Positions 6,838 to 14,100 of a stretch of DNA of 14,599 nucleotides are shown in pieces. The position numbers and the translations under genes are program-made. Under the pieces are notes generated by a model that worked only from the letters and a program-made list of their open reading frames with translations, had not been told where the DNA came from and searched no databases. The DNA comes from an uncultured Ruminococcus sp. (lineage in GTDB: Bacteria > Bacillota_A > Clostridia > Oscillospirales > Ruminococcaceae): the NCBI GenBank assembly GCA_902782875.1, contig CACZPE010000253.1, positions 1 to 14,599 of the forward strand, read 5' to 3'. Every line of letters begins with the position of its first letter. Position 1 is the first letter of the stretch.

Positions 6838-7203
6838 ATGGGCATTGAAAGAAAGGACATAAGCGAGGAATGGGCACATTCGGGGATAGTGAAGGCGGGG
6901 GACTACTGCTTTCTGAGCTATTGTGTCGGGAATATCGGCGGCAGTGTCGAGGAGCAGATAAACGGCGCATTCGATGATATGGAGAGAAAGCTCTCACTGT
7001 TCGGTCTGACGCTTGAAAATGTGGTGCATATGGACTGCCTTTTCAGGGATGTGTGGAATATACCCGTCATGGAGAAGGTCATAAAGGAACGCTTCAACGG
7101 GAAATACCCCTCGCGCAAGTCGATACAGACAGAATTTGCTCACGTAGGCGGCAGGGACGGACTGCAGTTCCAGGCTGATGCCATAGCCTACTGCGGCAAA
7201 TAA
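6838..7203 (+). CDS. RidA-family (YjgF/YER057c/UK114) protein
   Basis: This is a 121-residue protein of the RidA family, homotrimers that hydrolyse reactive enamine/imine intermediates or act on related substrates. The pattern is normal: AGDYCFLSYCVGNIGGSVEEQINGAF (20-45), a central FRDVWNIPVMEKVIKERF (69-86), and YPSRKSI (90-96) carrying the conserved substrate-binding Arg93. The final motif that is usually IEAIA in RidA reads ADAIA (113-117), with Asp114 in place of Glu. The protein may therefore belong to a subfamily with different activity. AAGGAGG sits 6-7 nt before the start. The gene lies within the operon between the GyrI-like and VOC genes, which fits handling of reactive electrophiles. 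Confidence 0.9.
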   Translation: MGIERKDISEEWAHSGIVKAGDYCFLSYCVGNIGGSVEEQINGAFDDMERKLSLFGLTLENVVHMDCLFRDVWNIPVMEKVIKERFNGKYPSRKSIQTEFAHVGGRDGLQFQADAIAYCGK

Positions 7204-7224
7204 TATTTCAAAAGGAGTATTGCT

Positions 7225-7626
7225 ATGAGACTTGACGGATTCGGACTGTTTGTTGAGAATATGGGGAATATGATACGCTTTTACAGGGATGTCCTCGGTT
7301 TTGAGATAAAGGAAGCGGAGGATACCAACAATGTGTATCTGATAAAGGACGGCACGCTGTTTTTGCTGTACGGCAGAAAAGACTTCGAGAAGATGACGGA
7401 CAGAAAGTATGAGTATCTCAAGGGGCCTAACGGCCATTTTGAGATAGCACTCTATGTTGATACGTTTGAAGAGGTCGATGAGGAGTATACAAAGGCGGTC
7501 GGTAAAGGTGCGCAGCCGATACTTGAGCCGACGACCGAGCCCTGGGGACAGCGCACCTGCTATATCGCAGACCCCGAGGGAAATCTCATAGAGATAGGCT
7601 CTTTCGGAAAACCGTTTGAACGATAA
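7225..7626 (+). CDS. VOC-superfamily protein (glyoxalase / bleomycin-resistance fold)
   Basis: The 133-residue protein has two beta-alpha-beta-beta-beta modules: FGLFVENMGNMIRFYRDVLGFEI (6-28) and HFEIALYVDTFEEVDEEY (71-88). It ends in the hallmark DPEGNLIEIG (116-125). Possible metal ligands are His71 and Glu123. The usual first-strand His (HxxLxV pattern) is missing, Gly being there instead, so the metal site is incomplete or built differently. Members are glyoxalases, thiol transferases (fosfomycin type), dioxygenases or pure binding proteins such as bleomycin-resistance proteins. AAAAGGAG lies 7 nt before the start. It is the third gene of the operon. Drug binding or thiol-dependent detoxification is plausible from context but not shown. 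Confidence 0.88.
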   Translation: MRLDGFGLFVENMGNMIRFYRDVLGFEIKEAEDTNNVYLIKDGTLFLLYGRKDFEKMTDRKYEYLKGPNGHFEIALYVDTFEEVDEEYTKAVGKGAQPILEPTTEPWGQRTCYIADPEGNLIEIGSFGKPFER

Positions 7627-7635
7627 GGAGATATC

Positions 7636-7953
7636 ATGGCTTCATCAAAGGAATACCTTGACTTCATACTCGAACAGCTGTCTGCGTGCAGTGATATAAC
7701 GTACCGTCAGATGATGGGGGAATATATGCTCTATTTCAGGGGAAGGATATTCGGCGGGATATACGATGACCGCTTCCTGGTAAAGCCAGTGAAGGCGGCA
7801 AAGGACATGATGCCCGATGCATCATACGAGGTGCCCTATGAGGGAGCAAAGCCCATGCTGCTCGTTGACAGGGTGGAGGACAGGGACTTCCTCTGTGAGC
7901 TTCTTTCGGCTATGTACAGTGAACCTGTGAAGAACAGGACATCAGAGAAATGA
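7636..7953 (+). CDS. TfoX N-terminal domain protein
   Basis: This 105-residue protein consists only of the TfoX N-terminal domain. It is recognisable from MASSKEYLDFILEQL, TYRQMMGEYMLYFRGRIFGGIYDDRFLVKP (about 22-51), PYEGAKPMLLVD (67-78) and a final ELLSAMY. Full-length TfoX/Sxy regulates competence in Gammaproteobacteria. Stand-alone N-domains are common in Firmicutes, where competence is not implied and the role is unknown. TAAGGAG lies 5 nt before the ATG. The gene begins 9 nt after the VOC gene and ends 9 nt before the ClbS-like gene, so it is co-transcribed with both. Confidence 0.9.
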   Translation: MASSKEYLDFILEQLSACSDITYRQMMGEYMLYFRGRIFGGIYDDRFLVKPVKAAKDMMPDASYEVPYEGAKPMLLVDRVEDRDFLCELLSAMYSEPVKNRTSEK

Positions 7954-7962
7954 GGGGATAAT

Positions 7963-8502
7963 ATGCCAAGACCTACCAACAAGGAAGACTTGCTCAAGCT
8001 GTCGGAGGAGAATTTCCGCAAGCTTATGACGACTGTGGACACCATGAGCGAAAAGGCAATGACGACACCGTTTGACTTCTCGGGGGACAAGAGCAGAAAG
8101 GAAGCTCACTGGGGACGCGACAAGGATGTGCGTGACGTGTTCATACACCTGTATGAATGGCATCAGCTCCTGCTGAAATGGGTAAGAGCCAATAAGGACG
8201 GCGGCAGGATACAGTTCCTGCCCGAGCCCTATAACTGGAGAACCTACGGCGATATGAACAGGGAATTCTGGCAGAAGCACCGTGATACTTCATATGAGGA
8301 TGCGAGAAAGATGCTCGAGCAGTCTCACCGCGATACCATGGAGCTGGCTGAAAAACTGTCCGACGAGGAGCTGTTCACAAGGGGGTACTTTGACTGGGAG
8401 GGGGACAATGCCCTGGGCAGCTATTTTACAGCGAATATGTCATCCCACTATGACTGGGCTCTCAAGAAGATCAAGGCGCATATAAAGAAAGTGGGTAAAT
8501 GA
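7963..8502 (+). CDS. ClbS/DfsB-family four-helix bundle protein
   Basis: The 179-residue protein matches the ClbS/DfsB family (DUF1706, DinB-like four-helix bundle). Landmarks are MPRPTNKEDLLKLSEENFRKL at the start, RDVFIHLYEWHQLLLKW (57-73), FLPEPYNWRTYGDMNREFWQKH (85-106), and a C-terminal LGSYFTANMSSHYDWALKKIKAH. ClbS protects colibactin producers and hydrolyses the toxin's cyclopropane warhead. DfsB is the related staphylococcal protein. Whether this copy has that activity is unknown. GAGGGG lies 5 nt before the ATG. Its stop overlaps the next gene's start by 4 nt (ATGA). There is no colibactin gene cluster in the window, so it is not a self-immunity gene here. Confidence 0.9.
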   Translation: MPRPTNKEDLLKLSEENFRKLMTTVDTMSEKAMTTPFDFSGDKSRKEAHWGRDKDVRDVFIHLYEWHQLLLKWVRANKDGGRIQFLPEPYNWRTYGDMNREFWQKHRDTSYEDARKMLEQSHRDTMELAEKLSDEELFTRGYFDWEGDNALGSYFTANMSSHYDWALKKIKAHIKKVGK

Positions 8503-8936
8503 TGGACGATACAGACAGACTCTTTTGTGATATCGGCGATCACGGCATCATGGTGCTTTCGACCTGTGCCGGGGACAGAGTCACCTCAAGGAGCATGAGC
8601 GTGGTGGTATACGGCGGCAGGTTTTACTGTCAGACAAACAGGGATTATCTCAAGTACAGGCAGATAGCGGAAAATCCCAATGTCTCTCTCTGCTTCGGCA
8701 AATACAGCATTGAAGGCGTATGCGAGGATGCAGGCAGACCCTATGATGTGCCAGGGTTTATTCCTGCCATGGAAAGGGCATATCCCGATGCGGTCAGGCG
8801 CTGGTCATCGCTTGACTGCGAGAGAGTGCTCATGATAACGCCCACATATATACGCTCATGGATATATGAGGACGGCATACCGTATATCGAGCAGTGGGAC
8901 ATCGTACATCACAGCTACAGGAAGGAGCGTCAGTGA
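8499..8936 (+). CDS. Pyridoxamine 5'-phosphate oxidase-type flavin-binding protein
   Basis: This is a 145-residue split-barrel protein. It shows DHGIMVLSTCAGDRVTSRSMSVVVYGGRFYCQTNRDYLKYRQIAENPNVSL-type layout over residues 14-64. This is the pattern of small FMN- or F420-binding PPOX-family proteins, in which Arg31 and the QTN turn contact the cofactor phosphate. A conserved-looking tail FIPAMERAYPDAVRRWSS (87-104) follows. Substrates in this family range from pyridoxine phosphate to heme and antibiotics such as nitroimidazoles, so no substrate is assigned. The gene overlaps the ClbS-like gene by 4 nt and the next gene by 1 nt, so all three are translationally coupled. A second ATG, one codon downstream, is an alternative start. 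Confidence 0.85.
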   Translation: MMDDTDRLFCDIGDHGIMVLSTCAGDRVTSRSMSVVVYGGRFYCQTNRDYLKYRQIAENPNVSLCFGKYSIEGVCEDAGRPYDVPGFIPAMERAYPDAVRRWSSLDCERVLMITPTYIRSWIYEDGIPYIEQWDIVHHSYRKERQ

Positions 8937-9571
8937 TGCCGTTTGACTATAAGAAGGAATACAGGGAATTCTATATGCCCCCGAAAAAGCCCTCCATTGT
9001 CACGGTGCCGCCGATGAACTTCACGGCGGTCAGAGGCAGGGGAGATCCCAACGATGAGAGCGGTGAGTACAAGCAGGCTCTTGCCGTGCTCTATGCCGTG
9101 TCCTATACGATCAAGATGAGCAAGAAGGGCGACCACAGGATAGATGGGTATTTTGACTATGTTGTGCCGCCGCTTGAGGGGCTCTGGTATCAGGACAGTA
9201 CAGGCGGTACGGGTATAGACTATTCACGAAAGAACGACCTGGAATGGATATCGCTCATACGCCTGCCCGATTTTGTCACAAGGGCCGATTTTGAGCGGGC
9301 TGTGGCAGAGGCGGAGAGAAAAAAGAAGACCGATATGTCAAAGGCGGAGTTCTTTACCTATGATGAGGGCCTGTGCGTGCAGTGCATGCACACAGGCTCC
9401 TATGACGACGAGCCTGCAACAGTGGAGGATATGCACGCCTTTGCCGCGGCAGAGGGCTATGTCATTGATACAGGAGAGAGACTTCATCATGAGATATATC
9501 TGTCTGATCCCAGACGCACAGCGGCGGATAAACTGAAAACAGTCATCCGCCACCCGATAAAACGAATATGA
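8936..9571 (+). CDS. GyrI-like protein (second copy), Lin2189/SAV2435 type
   Basis: The 211-residue protein is a longer GyrI-like protein, distinct from the 149-residue copy. The signature stretches are PPMNFTAVRGRGDPND (25-40), QALAVLYAVSYTIKM (47-61), DYVVPPLEGLWY (74-85), EWISLIRLPDFV (103-114), QCMHTGSYDDEPATV (149-163), and a C-terminal LHHEIYLSDPRRTAADKLKTVIRHP (183-207). Relatives of this long type (YtkR7, C10R6 and others) are cyclopropanoid hydrolases that inactivate yatakemycin/CC-1065-like DNA alkylators. Trp84 and Glu186 lie in the motifs I take to be the conserved pocket. The start is chosen because AAGGAG lies 8 nt before it and the ATG overlaps the previous stop (TGATG). It is the last gene, and a strong terminator follows. 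Confidence 0.9.
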   Translation: MPFDYKKEYREFYMPPKKPSIVTVPPMNFTAVRGRGDPNDESGEYKQALAVLYAVSYTIKMSKKGDHRIDGYFDYVVPPLEGLWYQDSTGGTGIDYSRKNDLEWISLIRLPDFVTRADFERAVAEAERKKKTDMSKAEFFTYDEGLCVQCMHTGSYDDEPATVEDMHAFAAAEGYVIDTGERLHHEIYLSDPRRTAADKLKTVIRHPIKRI

Positions 9572-9572
9572 T

Positions 9573-9733
9573 CAAAAAAACCGCCCCGATTAGCGTCGGG
9601 GCGGTAGTTTTTCGCAGAGCTCATGAACTCCGCAAAACAAATAAAACAAGGAAGATAACGAAAAGTTTTACCGTCTGCATCGGTAAAACAGTATATCAGG
9701 ATCTCACTGAAATCCGGATCTTACTTAGTTGAT
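9573..9733 (-). ncRNA. Candidate small RNA, about 160 nt, between ireB and the terminator
   Basis: A strong minus-strand promoter (9768-9740) predicts a transcript starting near 9733 and ending at the bidirectional terminator. No recognisable conserved protein gene lies between. The RNA would contain a perfect 9-bp hairpin, GTTTTACCG with CGGTAAAAC (9689-9681 and 9673-9665), and a second hairpin over 9633-9614 (GCGGAG with CTCTGC), before the terminator stem. It matches no RNA family I know (not 6S, SRP or tmRNA). A 19-codon hydrophobic ORF (9680-9621) lies within it but has no ribosome binding site. Confidence 0.45.
9574..9612. terminator. Strong terminator, usable in both directions
   Basis: ACCGCCCCGA (9580-9589) pairs perfectly with TCGGGGCGGT (9596-9605) around a 6-nt loop. 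On the plus strand TTTTT follows (9608-9612), ending the seven-gene operon. On the minus strand the same stem is followed by a run of seven T (complement of 9574-9580), ending transcripts coming from the ireB side. Confidence 0.93.
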
Positions 9734-9739
9734 ACTATG

Positions 9740-9768
9740 ATTATATCACAGCTTTTCGGATTTGTAAA
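9740..9768 (-). promoter_or_regulatory. Near-consensus promoter for the candidate small RNA
   Basis: On the minus strand TTTACA (9768-9763), a 17-nt spacer and a perfect TATAAT (9745-9740) preceded by TGA form an extended -10 sigma-A promoter. It starts 88 nt beyond the ireB stop and points away from ireB toward the operon terminator. Confidence 0.75.
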
Positions 9769-9855
9769 GGGGTAATCCGCATTTTACGCAAATTTTCATT
9801 CTTCTTTCACAAACCGAATTCACGATCGTCAGAAATCGTTTTCCTGCCTAAAATA

Positions 9856-10104
9856 TCAGGAATTCAGATAGTTCTTGACAAGAGCCTGCAGCAGTTCATC
9901 TCTGTCGATGTGCCTTACAAGGCTCCTTGCGTTGTTGTAGGTGGTGATATATGTGGGATCTTCCGAAAGGATATAGCCTACTATCTGATTTATGGGATTA
10001 TATCCCTTTTCTCTGAGAGCATCATATATCATGGTAAGGTTCTTTTTAAGCTCAGCCTCTCTGTCTACATGGACGGAGAAAGACATTGTCTGCTCATCAT
10101 TCAC
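9856..10104 (-). CDS. ireB: IreB family (UPF0297/DUF965) regulatory phosphoprotein
   Basis: The 82-residue protein has the family hallmark [49 protein letters not shown] across its last 50 residues. In Enterococcus IreB is a small cytoplasmic protein phosphorylated on N-terminal threonines by the PASTA kinase IreK, and it influences cephalosporin tolerance. Thr6 is a possible site here. The start is taken as GTG at 10104, with AGGAGG 10 nt upstream. The next in-frame ATG (10086) has no ribosome binding site and would shorten the N-terminus. In many Firmicutes ireB is followed by ruvX (YqgF-type nuclease). Here it stands alone, with its own promoter and an apparent small RNA gene behind it. 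Confidence 0.92.
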   Translation of the reverse strand: MNDEQTMSFSVHVDREAELKKNLTMIYDALREKGYNPINQIVGYILSEDPTYITTYNNARSLVRHIDRDELLQALVKNYLNS

Positions 10105-10145
10105 AGGCCTCTATCCTCCTTATACACTTATAATATTACAATATA

Positions 10146-10174
10146 AGTATACCCCAAAAAACAGAAAATTACAA
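10146..10174 (-). promoter_or_regulatory. Sigma-A promoter of ireB
   Basis: On the minus strand TTGTAA (10174-10169) and TATACT (10151-10146) are separated by 17 nt. The start would be near 10139, giving a leader of about 35 nt before the GTG. Confidence 0.7.
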
Positions 10175-10262
10175 GGTCTTTACAAAAAATCTACAAAATG
10201 CACAATGAAAACTTGGAATTATTAGTCATTTTTAGACGAAGATATGTTAGTTCACTAAAGCT

Positions 10263-10472
10263 TTAAAAATAGAATATATCCTCGAATTTTTTGTCAAGAG
10301 CTATACATATTATAAGTGCGAGCTTTGCGGTCGGGTTGAACTGACCTGTTTCTATGGAACTTATGGTATTGCGCGATACACCTACCATATTTGCCAGATC
10401 GGTCTGTGAGAGCTTCATCTCCGCGCGTATTTCCTTAAGCCTGTTTTTAAGTATAAGTTTATCGTCCATCAT
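10263..10472 (-). CDS. Short XRE-family DNA-binding regulator
   Basis: The 69-residue protein is a bare Cro/C1-type helix-turn-helix: RLKEIRAEMKLSQTDLANMVGVSRNTISSIETGQFNPTAKLALIICIALDKKFEDIFYF. The recognition region is at about 22-41 and the family's closing FEDIF at 63-67. It has no sensor domain. Its start overlaps the stop of the upstream membrane-protein gene as ATGA, so the two are translationally coupled. Pairs of a short XRE regulator and a small multi-TM protein are widespread in Firmicutes. The three 18-bp palindromes at the operon promoter are the natural target, implying negative autoregulation. That binding is inferred, not shown. No clear terminator follows, so some read-through into ireB is possible. 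Confidence 0.92.
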   Translation of the reverse strand: MMDDKLILKNRLKEIRAEMKLSQTDLANMVGVSRNTISSIETGQFNPTAKLALIICIALDKKFEDIFYF

Positions 10473-10816
10473 GCTGCCTGCCCGTAAAATCTGAAAAATC
10501 TGATCACGGCAAACACCGTCATTATCCCCATGAAAATACCGTATATCAGCCAGATCCAGCCCGCGCTCTTTCTGTCCTTCTTCTGCTTGAGTACAAATGT
10601 GGTGATGCCCTGCACTGCGTTATACCCGAAGAATATCACCCAGAATATCGGTATCTCTGTGCCATACATCAGACCAATGATGAAATTGAGCAGCGCGCCG
10701 AGTGTCAGCGCCGATGCGCCTGCGATGCCCCTTGATTTGCTCTGTATCTCGAAATCCACCAGGTCTGAGCCCTTGTTCTCCTGTCTGCTTTTTGCAAGTA
10801 TCTCTTCTTTTGTCAT
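10469..10816 (-). CDS. Small membrane protein, DUF6442-like
   Basis: The 115-residue protein has a charged cytoplasmic N-terminus (MTKEEILAKSRQENKGSDLVDFEIQSKSRG) followed by three hydrophobic segments at about 31-50, 54-75 and 86-108. The short basic loop KQKKDRKSAG lies between the last two. The N-terminal EILAKSRxENK segment is typical of membrane proteins paired with a short XRE regulator (DUF6442 as I recall). The start is set at 10816 because AAGGAG lies 7 nt before it. A TTG seven codons upstream is in frame but lies upstream of that ribosome binding site and inside operator O1. Its function is unknown; the partner regulator suggests a stress- or signal-dependent switch. Confidence 0.85.
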   Translation of the reverse strand: MTKEEILAKSRQENKGSDLVDFEIQSKSRGIAGASALTLGALLNFIIGLMYGTEIPIFWVIFFGYNAVQGITTFVLKQKKDRKSAGWIWLIYGIFMGIMTVFAVIRFFRFYGQAA

Positions 10817-10831
10817 AGCTGTTCTCCTTTT

Positions 10832-10849
10832 TGACAAGTTTACTTGTCA
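10832..10849. promoter_or_regulatory. Operator O1 (downstream, in the 5' UTR)
   Basis: TGACAAGTTTACTTGTCA is a perfect palindrome with 8-bp arms and a TT/AA centre. It lies between the transcription start and the ribosome binding site, where a bound repressor would block elongation or initiation. Confidence 0.8.
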
Positions 10850-10858
10850 TTTTTTCTT

Positions 10859-10887
10859 ATTATAGCAATGCCAAGTAAACTTGTCAA
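10859..10887 (-). promoter_or_regulatory. Perfect consensus promoter of the membrane protein-XRE operon
   Basis: On the minus strand TTGACA (10887-10882), exactly 17 nt, then TATAAT (10864-10859), preceded by TGC as an extended -10. An unregulated promoter this good would be very strong, consistent with its being held down by the repressor sites around it. Confidence 0.9.
10869..10886. promoter_or_regulatory. Operator O2 (over the -35 box)
   Basis: TGCCAAGTAAACTTGTCA repeats the O1 palindrome with one arm mismatch. It covers nearly the whole -35 hexamer (10887-10882). Its centre is 37 bp from that of O1. Confidence 0.8.
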
Positions 10888-10894
10888 GATACTT

Positions 10895-10912
10895 TGCAAA
10901 GTTTACTTGGCA
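10895..10912. promoter_or_regulatory. Operator O3 (upstream)
   Basis: TGCAAAGTTTACTTGGCA is a third, more diverged copy. Its centre is 26 bp from that of O2, upstream of the -35. The shared core of all three is AAGTWWACTT with TGnC-type flanks. Confidence 0.7.
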
Positions 10913-11014
10913 AATTGTAGATATGCACAATTATACCTGCCGTTATTTGTACAAAAAGCAGCAGTACATGTGTGTACATATGCTCATTTACACACGATTT
11001 TCACGTACTTTTCC

Positions 11015-11043
11015 TTGAAATCACGGTAAAGTTATGCTATACT
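11015..11043 (+). promoter_or_regulatory. Sigma-A promoter of the giant membrane protein gene
   Basis: TTGAAA (11015-11020), a 17-nt spacer and TATACT (11038-11043) preceded by TGC form a good extended -10 promoter. The leader is about 100 nt and contains a small hairpin, TGCTG with CAGCA (11115-11119 and 11124-11128 region), just before the purine-rich ribosome binding site. Confidence 0.75.
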
Positions 11044-11148
11044 GTTTGCGAAAAGGGGTTTTGCAGTAACAGACATATCCTGACGGCGTGATCATGCGCG
11101 GTTATGATGTCGGTTGCTGCATCACAGCAGAAATAAGGGGGGCTATTT

Positions 11149-14100
11149 CTGGAATACATTATCGTATTACTCGCGCTGATATGGCTGGTTCTGCCGATAC
11201 CGCTGTTTATCATGCATCTTCTGGACAAGAACAAGATAAAGGACCTGGAGGGGACAGAGCGATATCTGAGGGAACAGCTGAACAAGGTCCGCAGACTGCT
11301 TGAGGCAAACGGCATAAAGGAGACTCAGGATAATGCCTCTGCGTCACCTGCAGAACAACAGAACAGGACAGCCGACTACGGCGGTATGTACCGCCGTCCG
11401 CCCAGGGATGAACATCAGAATGTCTTCAGGGACGAGAGCAGAGATCACAGCTATGTAACACAGAATACATATGCCACGGATACCGTACAGACTCCCGCTG
11501 CACATATTCCGGCGGAGCAGCCGCCGGTGCAGCATGTACAGCCTGAGCCTGTCACTGAACAGTCCGTCGTACAGGATATTGCGGCACAGCAGCCTGCCGT
11601 GCAGCCTGCAAAGCCTGCCATACAGCCTGCAAAGCCTGCGGGGATACATCAGGATATGCCTGCGGCGTATACTGCGCCTTTGTATACATACAGTGAGCCC
11701 GAAAGAAATAATACATCTGCGGCTCCTGTACAGCCTGTAAAGAAAAAGCCCGTAGCTCCCATAAATATAATACTCGCACTCGGTACGCTCTTTGTCAGCC
11801 TTGCAGGCTTCGTGTTCGCAGGGTCTGCGTGGGGTATGCTCTCTTCCCTCGGAAGAGGTGCGGTGCTCATAAGCTTCTCGGTGCTGTTCTTTGTGATACA
11901 TCTGATCACGGAGAAAAAGCTCGATCTTCCCGCTGCGGGAAAAGTGTTCTATATACTCGGTTCGGTATTCCTGCCTGCGGCGGTATTCTCGGCGGCAGTG
12001 CTGAAGGTGTTCGGAGATGGGTTTTCCTTCTCGGACGGCAACGGCGGCCTTGTAATATCGGTCATGGCGATATGTGCGGGAGTATGCTCGCTCATAGGCG
12101 CGGTACACTATGACAGCAGGAAGGCTGCAAAGACAGGATATATACTTATCACTCTTGCGGCAGCAGCAGTGAGCGTATATCTTGACGGCGTGATCGCAGC
12201 GGCAGAGCTTGCGGTGCTCGCATTTGCACTGATGCTTTTTGAGGGAGCTGTGAAGCGGTCTGAAAGCATAAACAGAAATCTCCGCGATGAGTACAGCTTC
12301 TTTGTATCAGAGAATATATATGTATCAGCGCTCGTATCGCTGTTCCTGTCGGACGGCTCGCATATATTCGCAGTGCCCGTGCTGATATTCTCGGCGGCAT
12401 TCCTGATAAGCGCACTGCGCCGCAGCAGGGGAAGTGCGGATATATTCGCATTCTGCACCTATATCATGATAGGCGCATATCTGGCGGTGCGCCCCGAAAG
12501 TCTCGACGGCGGACTGCTGCTTGTTGCGCTTGTGATGATAGTATACAGCGTGCTGAGCTTTATGGATATAGTGCCCGATGAGCTTCGCCGCATCGTATCG
12601 GTGATAAGGATGATCGCATCCGGAGCGGTGATAGCGGCTGGCCTTATCCTTATGGCGGCAGAGCCCGAATTCAGCCTGTCTGTGATGATATCGGCACTCT
12701 GCGTGACAGCACAGCTTCTGATAACGGCACACAGGGGAGAACGCTCCTCTCTGTATGCGATAGGCCCTGCGATAGTATTCGCTGCCTGTGAATTCTCCAA
12801 GCTTTTCGGCGAATACGCTCCTGCGGCCGCAGTCGCACTATGCCTGGTATGGATAATAGTGATACGCTTTGCAAAGAAATACTATACCCGCACCGCGGAT
12901 GCGGTGATCGTACTGTTCGGTGCGGCTGAACTTATATATTCATTCGTAAAATACGATAATGCAGGCGTTACAGCCGCGGTATGGCTGATGCTCATGGTAT
13001 CTGCGGTGATATGCACGCTCGCACCCAAGGACAAGAGCAATATATTCGCAGCTGTGGCCGCGGCGGTCATCGTGCTCGGTTCTGCGCTCCCCGCTTATCA
13101 GTATACATCTGATGCGGCTAAAACGCTGGCGGCTGTGACGGTGTGTCAGTTCCTTGTATCTGTCGTGCCGCTGCTTCTGAAGAAGAGGGATATACATATA
13201 TTCGTCAAGCCCCTGGAATGCGGATGGGCAGTGACAGGCGCGGTGTCTGTGATGATGGCGCTTGACAAGGGGATAAACGAGCCCGCGGCTCTGATAGTGC
13301 CCCTGTGTGCTGCGGCATATTTCGTGATACGCAGTATAGTCATCAGACAGAGCAGTGAAGTTGATTTCATATTTGAGTCCTGGTCTGATATCATCTTCTG
13401 CCTGTACTTTGCGGCCATGCTGTTTATGGATGCAAAGCCCGGGTATACAGCGGCGGTATTTGCGTGCCTGGTGGCAACTGCGGCGCTTTCTGACAGGAAA
13501 GTCCGGTCCTGGGCGCTCCCTGCGGCACTTATGATGCTGTTTATCCCTGTGAAGATATATACTCAGAACGTGGATATATCAGGAGCTGTTACGGCCGCGG
13601 CATACGGCATCACAGCAGCAGCCCTTGTGTATGCAAAGAAGGATATGCGGAAGAATTTCATCATCCTTTTCCCTGCGCTGCTTATACCGGCAGTCACAGC
13701 AGTTGATGAGAGATGCATCATCACGACGCTGGCAGTGGGCGCGGCTGCTATGCTGTGCACGGCTGTCATGCACGCAAGGAAGGAACACGGCGGACTCCGC
13801 ATACTTCTTACCGCTGTGACCGCTGCTGCCTATGCGTTTTCTCTCATACTCAATGTGGATATGCACGATCCTGCATATCATATCGTCGGAGTTGTATTGT
13901 GGCTCTTTACGGTGATATCCTTTGCCCTCGGCAAGGACAGGATATCCAAGTGGATGTTCCCCGTATCGCTTATCAGCCTGTATTTCCCGCTGGCGATGTT
14001 CTCATCACTTGAAAATGCAGACATATTCCGCGATATTGCTGCAGCGGCTTCTGCGGCTGTATTCATCATCGGCATGTATCTCACGGGCGGCAGGAGGACA

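Noticed and set aside
10247..10258. TTAGTTCACTAA inverted repeat after the XRE gene, considered as a terminator
   Set aside because: The loop would be only 2 nt and no T-run follows on the minus strand. It cannot be called a terminator.
10944..10974. GTACA-rich inverted repeats between the XRE operators and the giant gene promoter
   Set aside because: The arms are short, alternatives overlap, and the spacing to either promoter is not consistent, so no site is called.
11088..11303. 71-codon plus-strand frame overlapping the start of the giant protein, considered as a leader peptide
   Set aside because: It has no ribosome binding site at its start, runs in another frame over 150 nt of the giant gene and has no recognisable features.
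11344..12108. 254-codon frame on the minus strand opposite the giant membrane protein
   Set aside because: It is rich in Tyr, Arg and His with no domain pattern, lies fully opposite a well-supported gene and has no ribosome binding site. It is a mirror effect of the biased plus-strand codons. The same holds for the other minus-strand frames between 11500 and 14590.
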